Source: Perilla frutescens
Taxonomy: Eukaryota; Streptophyta; Magnoliopsida; Lamiales; Lamiaceae
Direction of reading: 5' to 3'
DNA length: 64,000 nucleotides
NCBI GenBank assembly: GCA_026008535.1
Contig: BRKX01000011.1
Location: 45,120,183-45,184,182, forward strand
Made by a program: the position numbers and the translations under genes. The stretch's first letter is position 1. Each line of letters begins with the position of its first letter. This document shows, piece by piece, positions 46,538-57,427 of the stretch. Below the pieces are notes generated by a model. It was given only the letters and a program-made list of their open reading frames with translations. It was not told the DNA's origin and searched no databases.

Positions 46538-49500
46538 ATGCCAAGAGGAAGACCAAGAAATGTGAACTTGGCGGTACCGGAAGTACCGAATATTCCGCAA
46601 GGTCAGGGACCACAGATTGAAATGGAGTTCAGACGCCATAATCCCCCAACTTTCAATGGAGAAGGGGATCCACTCACAGCCGAACGTTGGGTTCGAGCAC
46701 TTGAAAAGATATTTGGGTTTTTGCATTGTAGTGATAAAGAAAGGGTGGCCTGTGCCCTGTATCAACTTGTGGATGATGCAGATTCCTGGTGGGAGTCAGT
46801 TCGAAGGCCAATATCTGATGCAGATTGGGAAGTGTTCACCTGGGATAACTTTAAGATGATCTTATATCAAAAGTACATACCGGCTCATTATTAGCATCAG
46901 AAGGCTAATGAGTTCTGGAATCTCAAACAGGGGAGCAAATAGTCGCAGAATATGATTTGCAGTTTAATAGGTTATCTCGATATGCACCACAGACCGTAGA
47001 CACAGAAGCAAAGAGGATTGAAAAATTTCGCATGGGTTTGAAGCCGGAAATAGGCACTGCACTGATCGGAAAGGATGAAGCAAACTATGGTCAAATACTG
47101 AGTTGGGCACTTAGTATTGAGGCAATGCAAGGAACATCAAACACTTCAGCATCTCAACCAGTAGCTGGGGATCAGAAGGGAAAACGGAAGTGGGATGGAC
47201 CACAACGAGGTTATCAATGGAAGAATTTTCAGCATAACTATCAAGGAGGAAGGAACTTTGGACCAAGGCCTGTAGGGAAAATGACTGTTGCACCAAAATC
47301 TCAGGGTTATCAAGGGAATTCACCGTTATGTGAAACTTGTAACAGATATCACTTCGGACCATGTGTCCAATGCTATCGATGTGGTCAACAGGGTCATTAT
47401 GCTAATAAATGCCAACAAAATTCTGGAGCACAAGAACAGCACCAGAGGCCACAGTTCAGACAGGACATGAGAAATATGAGACCACAAGGTGGAGGAGGTC
47501 GAAGGAATAACAACAACAATAGAAGTAATCCCAGACCTCAGCAAAATCAGAATCAAGGTCCTCGTGCACCACAACAAGCCAGAGCGTATGCTCTCAACCA
47601 GCAAGAGGCAGCTGGAAACCCTGGAAATTTGGCAGGTATGATTAGTTTGAGCAATGTACCTGTGCTTGCTTTATTTGATATTGGAGCTTCACATTCCTTT
47701 ATATCTAGAAATGTATGTAAACGTTTTAATCTAGAGCTAGTAATAGCAGGAGAAGCCCTAGCAGTAAGCATTCCTTCAGGGCAAACACTTTTAGCCGATT
47801 GTGTTTGTAAGAACTTAGACTTGGTAGTAGGTGAAAAGAATTTCACAACTGATCTCTATGCTCTGGAGATGCGGGACTTTGACATTATATTTGGGATGGA
47901 TTGGCTAACAAAGGAGAGTGCAACAATACGCTGCCACGAGAGAGAGATAATATTTCAGAAGCTAGGCGAGGAAGAAGTAAAGTTTTATGGAGTAAAAATG
48001 AGAAATATAATTCCCATCATTTCAGCATTAAAGGCTGTAAAGTTGTTACAAAAAGGAGACTGTCAGGCGTTTTTAGTAAACCTTGTAAGCAAGAAAGAAG
48101 AAGGTTTAACAGTGGGTCAGGTACCAGTGGTACGGGGATATGAAGATGTATTTCCAAACGATTTGCCAGGTCTGCTGCCAGACAGACAAGTAGAGTTCAC
48201 CATAGACCTAGAACCAGGAGCAGCACCGGTATCCAAAGCCCCATATCGGTTAGCACCGAATGAGTTACAAGAGTTAAAAGTGCAACTGGAGGGATTATTG
48301 GAATTAGGTTTTATAAGACCCAGTGTATCGCCTTGGGGAGCACCGATTCTATTCGTCAAAAAGAAGGATGGTACTATGAGAATGTGCATTGACTATCGTG
48401 AATTGAACAAATTGACAGTGAAGAACAAGTATCCACTTCCGAGGATAGATGATCTTTTTGATCAGTTGACTGGTGCAAAAATCTTTTCCAAGATTGATCT
48501 ACGATCTGGGTATCATCAAGTTAAAGTAAGAAAAGATGACATACCCAAGACTGCATTCCGAACAAGATATGGCCACTATGAGTTTCTAGTGTTGCCTTTT
48601 GGGTTAACAAATGCACCTGCAGTCTTTATGGATTTAATGAATCGGGTTTTCCATGAATATTTAGATAAGTTTATGTTGGTTTTTATTGACGACATACTGA
48701 TCTACTCGAGAAATGAAGAAGAACACGAGAAACACTTGAGACTAGTGTTAGAAACACTAAGGAGAGAAAAATTATATGCCAAATTTAGCAAGTGTGAATT
48801 TTGGCTAAATGAAGTAATGTTTCTCGGGCACATTGTGTCAGCAGAGGGGATCAAGGTGGATCCTGCAAAGGTTGAGGTAGTGAAGAAGTGGAAATCACCA
48901 ACCAACATTCATGAGATAAGAAGTTTCCTCGGTTTAGCAGGATATTACCGGAAGTTCATTAAAGATTTTTCGAAGATAGCAAGGCCAATGACACAACTTT
49001 TGAGAAAGAAGGTTAAGTTTGAGTGGACTGATGCGTGTGAACATAGTTTTTAGGAACTAAAGACAAGATTAACAACTGCACCAGTCTTAACTTTGCCAGA
49101 AGGAGTAGAAGGATTTGTGATATACACTGACGCGTCTAAATTGGGTTTAGGATGCGTGCTGATGCAAAATGGAAAGGTGTAGCATATGCCTCACGACAAT
49201 TAAGACCTCATGAACTGAACTACCCAACCCACGATTTGGAGCTTGCTGCCGTCGTACATGCACTCAAGATTTGGAGACATTATCTTTATGGGGTAAAATG
49301 CGAGATTTACACTGACCATAAGAGTTTGAAGTATATCTTCGAACAGAAAGAGCTTAATATGAGGCAGAGAAGATGGTTAGAGTTAGTAAAAGATTATGAC
49401 TGCACGATACACTACCATCCTGGGAAAGCAAATGTAGTAGCCGACGCATTGAGCAGAAAGAAACAAGGAGTGATGGGATATCTACTCACAAATAAGGAGG

Positions 49501-51028
49501 AACTTGTGAGAGAAATAGAAAAGATGGAATTAGAATTGGTATTTGCACCAAGCTCTACAACAAGTGTGATAGCCGCAGTGGTAGCCAAGTCATAACTACG
49601 ATCGAGAATCGTAGATGCTCAGCAAAAAGATGAACGATTGGAAAAGATAAGACAAAGAGTCAAAGCGGGTGAACCGAAAGAATTTAGGGAAGATAACGAC
49701 GGAGCTTTAATGTTCCGTGATCAATTATGCATTCCCAGTGACGACGCATTGAAGCAAGAAATTATGAGAGAAGCTCATAATACTCCCTACATGGCACATC
49801 CAGGCAGCACAAAGCTATACAAGGACCTGAAGCAATATTTCTGGTGGAATAATATGAAAAGGGAGATAGCCACATTTGTGGAGAGATGTTTATCATGCCA
49901 GCAAGTAAAAGCGGTACATCAACGACCTTCGGGGTTATTGCAGCCGTTAGAAATTCCAGAATGGAAATGGGAGCATATAACGATGGATTTTGTGGTAGGC
50001 TTACCGCGATCAGCAAAAGGAAACTCATCAGTCTGGGTCATCGTAGATCGATTGACCAAATCAGCACATTTCGTGCCAATCAAAACAACAATGGAATTAA
50101 GCAGGTTGGCGCAAATTTATGTGAAGGAGATTGTTCGACTACATGGAATTCCAGTTTCTATCACGTCAGATCATGATACTCGCTTCACATCAAGGTTTTG
50201 GAAGAGTCTTCAAGAAGCAATGGGAACGAAGCTGAACTTCAGCACTGCTTTTCATCCTCAAACAGATGGTCAATCAGAGAGGATGATACAAATTCTGGAG
50301 GACATGCTACGAGGAGTTGTGTTGGACGGAAACACAAGCTGGGAAGATGTTTTACCCTTGGTGGAGTTAGCTTATAACAACAACTACCAATCAACTATAA
50401 AGATGGCACCATATGAAGCCTTGTATGGTCGCAAATGCAGATCGCCTCTATACTGGGATGAAGTTGGAGAAAGAAAAATTTTGGGTCCAGAGATCGTGCA
50501 AACCACTGTCAAGATGATCGACCAAATTCGAGCAAGAATGAAAGAAGCACAAGACAGACAGAAGGCTTATGCAGACAAGCGCAGGACAAACCTAGAGTTC
50601 CAAGTTGGTGAAAAGGTTTTCTTAAAGGTATCTCCAACACGGGGTGTTGTGAGATTTGGAAAACAAGGCAAACTGAGACCAAGATTTATTGGGCCATTCG
50701 AGATACTAGAAAGAATTGGTGAGGTTGCTTACCGATTAGCTCTACCGCCGAACTTGTCACAAGTCCACGATGTATATCATGTTTCAATGCTCAGGAAATA
50801 CGTGTTTGACCCAGAACACGTTGTCAAAGAAAGTGAGTTAGTTCTACGTTCCGATATGACGTACGAGGAAAAACCCACGAAATTCTTGATAGAAAAGTTC
50901 AAGTCCTAAGAAACAAACAAATTCCATTGGTGCTTGTGCAATGGAATCATCACGATCGAACTGAAGCAACGTGGGAACTAGAAAGCAAAATGAGACAGCA
51001 ATATCCTGAGTTATTCAAAGGTACATGA
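46538..51028 (+). pseudogene. Tekay-like gag-pol polyprotein, disrupted
   Basis: The ATG at 46538 (MPRGRPRN) opens gag (46538-47640), with PPTFNGEGDPLTAERW and a CCHC knuckle (CYRCGQQGHYANKC, about 47370-47410). The protease motif is LFDIGASHSF (about 47670), with Ile where Ser or Thr is usual. RT (48130-48960) has LPFGLTNAP and FIDDILIYS. RNase H (about 49100-49470) has YTDAS and DALSRK. Integrase (49640-50750) has the H-H-C-C finger (AHNTPYMAHPGSTKLY, CLSCQQVK) and core motifs MDFVVGLP, SDHDTRFTS and HPQTDGQSER. A chromodomain-like tail ends near 51028. Breaks: TAG 46892, frame change about 46930, TAG 49051, frame change about 49180, TAA 49593 and frame change about 50885. Its own protein cannot be complete, so mobility would need help in trans. 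Confidence 0.95.
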
Positions 51029-51049
51029 ATTTTGGGACGAAATTCTTTT

Positions 51050-51062
51050 AAGGGGGGAGGAG
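51050..51062 (+). other. Tekay-like polypurine tract
   Basis: aaggggggaggag directly before the 3' LTR. Confidence 0.88.
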
Positions 51063-53210
51063 TGTAATACCCCGAAAATTTTATTATCTAAATTTAATTA
51101 GAAATATATATATATATATCCAATAGTTAGAATAAGTGAAATATCCAAAACCTTCATGCATTAAAAGAATGGTCTATGTTACCCTTAAGAGTAAGCTAGG
51201 GAAGGAAATAGACCGTTGTAGATCCCTTTCTAGGTGAAGAGAGTCGTTTAGTGGATTAGAGATACCCAAAATATTCTTGTATTTTACTCAAAACCCTAAA
51301 TGTGTATGTATTGTGATTAACCAAAATTTATTTATTTGAAAGCAACTATATTTAATTAGTTTGAGATAAATATGTTCACATGCAATTAAATAATATTTAC
51401 CTATGTGTTAGAGCAAAATAAAAAAAACGTAATATAATATATATATATAGTATATTTAAAGATGTTGTATACATTTTTCTCTAGGATTAGGTGTAAAATT
51501 TTAAAGAAATATTAGGTTAGTGTATATTTTATTATTCAATCACAATACATCTTCAATTGTTCTCGTGGAGTCATATTGTGCTAAATATTATTATATTAGT
51601 ATTTTGGTTGATATATGTATTATTGTATAGTTGTTATATGAAAAATTAGAGTGGTACGGATAATATTTAATTATGGGCTAAGGAACCCATTACCACTATA
51701 TAGTATCAAAAATTTATAATAGTAAGATACGTGTCATTAAGATAAAAAAATAGCTAGGGTATGTGTCCTCAATATATACATTTCCAAGAGTGACTCTTAC
51801 TTATCAAAAGTTTAAATATTTAGTAAATATAACTATAGTGCGTAAAATCCAAATTTCATTAAATCATATTCTCTCATTTTATGCTTAGGGGGAAAAGAAG
51901 TTCTGTTTAGAAAATAGACTTCGGTAAGGTAAAATTTATTTTCGTTCTTCAGTTAGTTTAATTCAAAATCTTGGAGTTCGATTCATATTTAGTATTTAAA
52001 ATGTAATATAATTCCTAAAAAAAACTTATATATATATCACTTATTTCAATTAATTAGACACTGCTAATTTGAATTAACTAAAGAACAAGGTCAAAGTTTG
52101 AGATTAGTTAATAATTCGTGATTTTCTTGTATTCTAAATAATTACACCAGAATTTAAAGGAAAAAAAAAAGATTTATTTACTTAATTTTATTTCGGGTGC
52201 AATTTTTACATATAATTATGGTGATAGTTGGTCTAAGGAAAAATAGTAGAGTGAACAAATAGATATTAAAAGAAAGCTTAGGGATTGAGCTTTGATAGGA
52301 ATTCTTTAGTTAAACTAAGCCAATGTTGGTTGTTGTAGGCCTAGAAGAGCTAGCAGAACCTGAACAAAACCAGCACAGAATTTGAAAGCTTATCTATTAT
52401 CCAGGTGGGCTATTATATTTTTGCAAATTGTATCTTTCGAGCTATTAAGCTCTGCTTTGTTAAAATTGCATATGTGACTATCTGTGTTAAATATTTACGT
52501 GCTACTGTATGTTGTCAGAGTCTCATAAACCAGCGTTGTGTCAATGTGAGTAGCTACAGTATGCATGCTTTATTTGTCCTGCCCTACTCCTTGTCGGTGA
52601 GATAAAAATGAAACACTTATGGGTTATACTCATTGGGTATACTTGGTCATACTCAACTTTACGCGTGGTGATGTAGTACGGGTTGCGGGCAGTGACTGGT
52701 TACCCTCTTAAGCGCTTCACGATAAAATATTTTGGTGAACTTAGGTTGCTTTAAATTTTAAAACCTCCTAAGCTTCACTACCTGCATGAACACAGATAGA
52801 TTACTTTAATAAAATAATTTGCATAACTCGAATTGTAAAAAAACTTGCCCACTGAGTGCACTAGTACTCAGCCCAAATATTTTCAAATATTTTTCAGGTC
52901 AGTAGGCTGGCGCGTGGAGGTGACGATGCTGAGAGATGGGCTTTTGTTATTTACTTATTTTCCCATTGTCTCTTTTTGTTAAATATTCTGTTGATAATTA
53001 AGTCTCCGCGCTTGTAATATCCTTTTGTTAAACACTAAGAACTTTGATCTTGGTGTTGTAAATAGGTATATATTATAATAAAGCATGTTTGGTTATTCTG
53101 GGTCTTCTGTTGAGATTTTCATTAATCAGGTTATCCCCTTTCTTTCCCGCTTCTTAATTCCAACCCCCGTGGCGTCCATTCCTACGGTCTTCTGGGACCG
53201 GGGCGCTACA
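51063..53210 (+). repeat. Tekay-like 3' LTR, 2148 bp
   Basis: TGTAATACCCCG to GGGGCGCTACA, followed by the duplicated taagg. It differs from the 5' LTR by about 15 substitutions, most of them transitions. Confidence 0.95.
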
Positions 53211-53215
53211 TAAGG

Positions 53216-53763
53216 ATTTATGCTCCTCTAGTCGTCTAAATCGACTATGAGCATAGGAAACCACACAAGGACACTGGGGATTTTATCCCTAAGGACTAAA
53301 CCTTGTGAAGCTTGATCCACGTCCTCTCTTTTTATTGTCGTAGTAAACGGGATTGCACTTTAGATTCTACTTCTATCATGTATGTCATTCCTTTGAATCT
53401 ATCCATGATGAGTATGGAAAACCACGTTAGGAAGCTTGGTTTACCCCAATGATTTCACCTAACGAATTATATGCATTCCCGGGTTATTTTTGAATAAAGT
53501 GTGGAGGAGTTAGCGAGAGGAATGTTCCACAGGATAATTGTTGCATTTTTCCTTGAGAAAATCTTACCTGCTTATTCTCATTGGATGAGCCACATGTCTT
53601 GTTTAATAAATGTTGTCATTCTCTTTGATGATAAGCTTTCTAGTTTGAAATAGTGTGGAATGTTCTAATGTGCATGGTCTTCTTTGGGGCAATTCCTTCT
53701 TGCTTCATATCTTGAATGATTTTGTTTGCTTGAGGACAAGCAAAGGGTTAAGTATGGGGGAGT
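53216..53763 (+). other. Interior of outer element right of the Tekay-like insertion
   Basis: Non-coding. Ends with the ttgaggacaagcaaagggtt / agtatgggggag segment that precedes the 3' LTR in Athila/Tat elements; tatgggggag is the probable polypurine tract (about 53753-53762). Confidence 0.65.
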
Positions 53764-54564
53764 TGTTTAGTGATTATTTATACTATTTTATTGTAGAAAT
53801 TTAGTATCTTTAGTATGTGTTTTTCCTGTGTTTTTGTGTGATTTTTATGTTGTTTCCTTCACTTTTGCTCTTTTGGTGAGTTATGTCAGATTTACACAAC
53901 ATCTTGAGAAAATGGAGGATAAATGATTGAAAAATTTGAGGAATTCAAGACAATTGAAAGATAGAGAATCGAATAAGGAGCGTGTAGAAAGTTGAATCGA
54001 GTCAATCGGCTAAGAAACGAGCGAGAACAAAATAAAACCGCGGAAGCTGTCGAAGACAGAGCTGAGCCCTGTGGGTGCGCGCGACCGCGCTCGGCAGCCC
54101 TCAGCCTAAAGGCCCCCACGAGTGCGCGGTACTGTGCCGGCGCACGACACGTACGCATCCCATCTCCGTGGGCGCGCGGTACACCGCCAGCGCACGGTGT
54201 GCCCAGTCCAGCTCTCCCGATCAGTTTCGCACGCTGTGATCAGTCCAACTCTTCTCTTCTTTCAGTTCCAGCTTTGAACTAAATTTCCTTCATAATCCCT
54301 TCACATGGCTAGCTTGAGAATTTTAGATTAGGGGAAGACTTTTTGATGCCTAGATTGGTAGGGTAGTGGGGGATTTAATTTCCTAATTACTACCCTCTTA
54401 GCTTTTGTCCCCCAACTCCTAAAAAGAGATCTTTGACAAAATCCCCCCCCATATCTTCACACAATAACTCCCTCTCTCTCATCATCACCTCTCACTTATC
54501 AACCCCCCACCAACTATCTATCGATCAACCATTCACTCCATTCACCATCTTTCATTTCTCTCTT

Positions 54565-54621
<57 letters not shown>

Positions 54622-55639
54622 CTCTCCCTCTCTCTTCATACACATCACTCTCATACATCACCATTCTTCACGACTGTTCCAAAGAGAGAGAAAGGATCAG
54701 GAGAAGAGGCAAAGGGGCTAGAGTTTAAGGAGGAAGGGTCGAGAAGAGGAGTCCAACTCCAAGCCGTCCGTAGAAGCTAGGCTTGCGGAAGGAGCTCCAC
54801 TTTGATGACGACCTGAGAAGAGGAACCTAATTTCAAGTGGACCGTGGTAGCTAAGCTTGAACGAGGAACTCCACTTTGGTAATTCTTTCTTTTAGCTTTA
54901 GCCCATCTGTGGGGATTTGTCCCAAAACTCTCGAGACAACAAACATTGTAGATGTTTGTATTTTATTTATCTTTGGATTTATGAAATGAATGGCTTTTAT
55001 GATTATTTTGTGATCTTGAGCATGGTGTTAGGCTAATTCCTACATTAGAGGGTAGATAATCGATTTAGGTTCGATTTTATGCTTGTGATGGTTGGTTTCT
55101 TGTTGATTGGAATTGTGCTTGATTATGTTGGGTAATTGGCCACTATTTAGCATTGCTAGGCTTTAGATGAGACTGAGAGGAGATTCTATAGCCCGAACTT
55201 GGTTCTTTCAACGTTAGATGGACTGGGTTTCATAAGCCTAATTGTTAATCTTTAGGTGGACTGGGTACATAAGCCTATTGGTTCGTATGATATAGCCGAT
55301 AGAGGTTTAACGGATACACGGTGATAGTAATTGAAGTTAAACCAATTGGAGGGACTATCATAAGACCAGGATTAACATAATCAACTTGACTCAAGCTAAG
55401 AGATAAATCAATGAGTGAATCTACACCCTAATGCTCTTCTCATAATCCTATCCTCTATCTTTGTGATCGGTGGTGTCTTTAGTTAATTTTACTTACTTTA
55501 TTTCATTACTTTAGTTAAAACCATCCAAGCCCTTGTTTAGAGTGTTTAGAGTGTTTAGATTGTATTTAAATTCATGTGCATGTTAGCAATTATAGCCTAG
55601 AAAGATAATCATCCCGATGAAGCTTTTCTCAAGAGGCAC
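53764..55639 (+). repeat. Outer element 3' LTR, truncated
   Basis: Collinear with 37840-39635. The GC island (54055-54205) has diverged more than the rest. A (ct)n run (54571-54611) is expanded relative to the partner. The last ~108 bp are missing because another LTR starts at 55640. Confidence 0.8.
54571..54611. repeat. (CT)n microsatellite
   Basis: About 20 ct units inside the truncated LTR, followed by further C/T-rich sequence to about 54640. The 5' partner has only short ct runs at this place. Confidence 0.95.
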
Positions 55640-57279
55640 TGATAAGTGTGGTTTTTGCACCATTTATTGAGGTTGAAATGATGAGTTTTGGTGAGTTAAA
55701 TATGTGCTTTAACCCAATTTGAGCTCTTAACCTCCCGGTTTGGATGTTTTATTTCTTGTTTGAGTTTTAAAGGAACTTGAGAATCAATTACTTCAAACTT
55801 GAAGGATTCAAGACCATACATAGATAGAGAATCGAATAAGGAGCACACTGCAAGTTGAATCAGGTCAATCGGCCAAGAAACGAGCGAGAATAAAGCAAAA
55901 CTGTGGAAGCTACCGGAGACTCATGCCGAATGCGACCCCCTTGGGTCGAGTTTCGACTGAAGGCTGAAACACGACCCTCAAATGCGACTCGGGGCCCGTG
56001 TTGCAGAGCCTTCAGAGAGCTGAAATCCTTTGGACGAAACGCGGGTGTGAAACGCGAGTTACTAGGGTCGCGCCTCGGCCTTCAGTCAAAACGCGACCCA
56101 AATGCCGTGTTGCAGAGTCTTCAGAGACCTGATTTCTTTTGTTCCAAACTCGACCCTGAAACGCGAGTTCCTGGGGTCGAGTTCCGTACAGACGGAAATT
56201 AAAAGTGACTTTTGGCATCGAATTATTGGTCCACTATTTTATATATCTTTTGGGGTTTTCAAAATACACAGCCACCATTCTTTAGAGTCGAAAATACACA
56301 AGAGAAACACCACATTTGGGGATTTTTGAAGATCAAGGAGAAAAAGGAAGATTCAACCATCCATTTGAAGATTCAAGCCATTAGATTGAAGAAGAGTGTT
56401 CTACATTGGGTTATATCATTTATTCTCCTCTCTTAAGCTTGTATTTAGAATGGGTTTTTGTTCCTTCTTTTGTATTCTTGATGTTATTGTGAATATGGTT
56501 GGCTAAGAGCCTTAGGATGTGGTAAAATAATGTGAATATTGATCTTGATTTGGGTTTTATATATATATTTATGCTTTGTCAATATTTTAATCCATGCTAG
56601 TTCTTGAATGACGTTGTTTGAAGTGGCATTCTTACTAGCATCAAATGTATGAATCACTTGCATCTAGTCAATCCTTTGATCATAGGCATGCTTGGATTAA
56701 ATCTACATAGTTCTCTTCTTAGTCAAATGTCAATTATATGGAAGGAAATGTGACCCCTTAGAGCCTTTGGTAGGTGCGACCTTGGAATGCATTAGAGATA
56801 ACCATCCTTGTCGCAATCGCAATTAAGGAGATATTCGAGAGATGTTCATTCTATATTCGTAGTCTTCCTATCTATGAACTTAGCATGATTGTGTGTTTAA
56901 ATCCTTGGTTTTTGATCAATAAGAGCATTGTGTATCCATATCCTAGAGTCTTGCCCTTATTTATCATCTTCAAATATCTCTCTCTTGTTGGTATTGTTTA
57001 TTTCATTTGATATTTAGTTTGTTTATTGTTGTTGTTTGGTATTCACTTGTTTATATCTTATGTTTTGGTTTTGTTGTGACAATCAACCCTCATCCTAATC
57101 CATAGTCTAAATATTTCACTCGTCTATCGTCGTGTTACTTGTATTTTCAAGTTCTAATTCCTTTTCCCTGTGGATCGATCTCGTTTCATCCTGTCTACAA
57201 TTATATGCTTGTATACTTGTAAGAATAACTCGAGTTTATAAATATTGAAACCATTGTGGAGAGTAAATCTTCTGCATCA
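55640..57279 (+). repeat. 5' LTR of the third retrotransposon, 1640 bp
   Basis: TGATAAGTGTGG to CTGCATCA, set by the PBS-like motif that follows. Contains a block (55823-55911) shared with the outer LTR, a GC island of gcgaccc / gggtcga words with an imperfect ~125-bp duplication (55920-56195), and a TATA-like tttatatat at about 56238. Predicted frames at 55903-56436 overlie the island and are not genes. Confidence 0.7.
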
Positions 57280-57284
57280 AGTTT

Positions 57285-57303
57285 TTAGCGTCGTTGCCGA
57301 GGA
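57285..57303 (+). other. PBS-like site of the third element
   Basis: ttagcgtcgttgccgagga is close to the Athila/Tat primer site TTGGCGCCGTTGCCGGGGA. Confidence 0.6.
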
Positions 57304-57427
57304 GTTGTGAATTAATTTGATATATGCAATCTTGTGATAATGATTGTGTGGATTAGTTTAGACATTTTATATTAATTTTGTTTTGTTAAGATTTGCATTG
57401 ATTTCTTGGTTCTTTGACAGGTAGTGA

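Larger units (their letters stand above)
42746..53210 (+). mobile_element. Tekay-like chromovirus (Ty3/gypsy), 10.5 kb, young, coding-defective
   Basis: Two LTRs of 2147 and 2148 bp bracket gag-pol in Ty3 order (gag, protease, RT, RNase H, integrase). Perfect target duplication taagg (42741-42745, 53211-53215). PBS and PPT are intact. I count about 15 substitutions plus a few homopolymer or TA-run indels between the LTRs, about 99.3% identity; at 1.3e-8 per site per year that is about 0.3 million years (inference). The chromodomain-like tail and long LTRs fit the Tekay/Del clade. It is inserted in the interior of the outer retrotransposon. Confidence 0.95.
37840..55639 (+). mobile_element. 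Outer Athila/Tat-like LTR retrotransposon lacking gag-pol (LARD-like), with nested insertions
   Basis: Near-identical LTRs at 37840-39747 and 53764-55639 bracket an interior of about 3.1 kb on the left plus 0.55 kb on the right of a Tekay-like insertion. A PBS-like sequence follows the 5' LTR. A gacaagcaaagggttaagta / tgggggag tract precedes the 3' LTR, as in Athila/Tat elements. The gcgctgtatgggaggcaacc motif (about 41605), usual near the 3' part of such elements, follows shortly after the PBS region. No gag, protease, RT or integrase is visible, so pol was lost. The 3' LTR lacks its last ~108 bp because a third element starts there. Confidence 0.75.
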
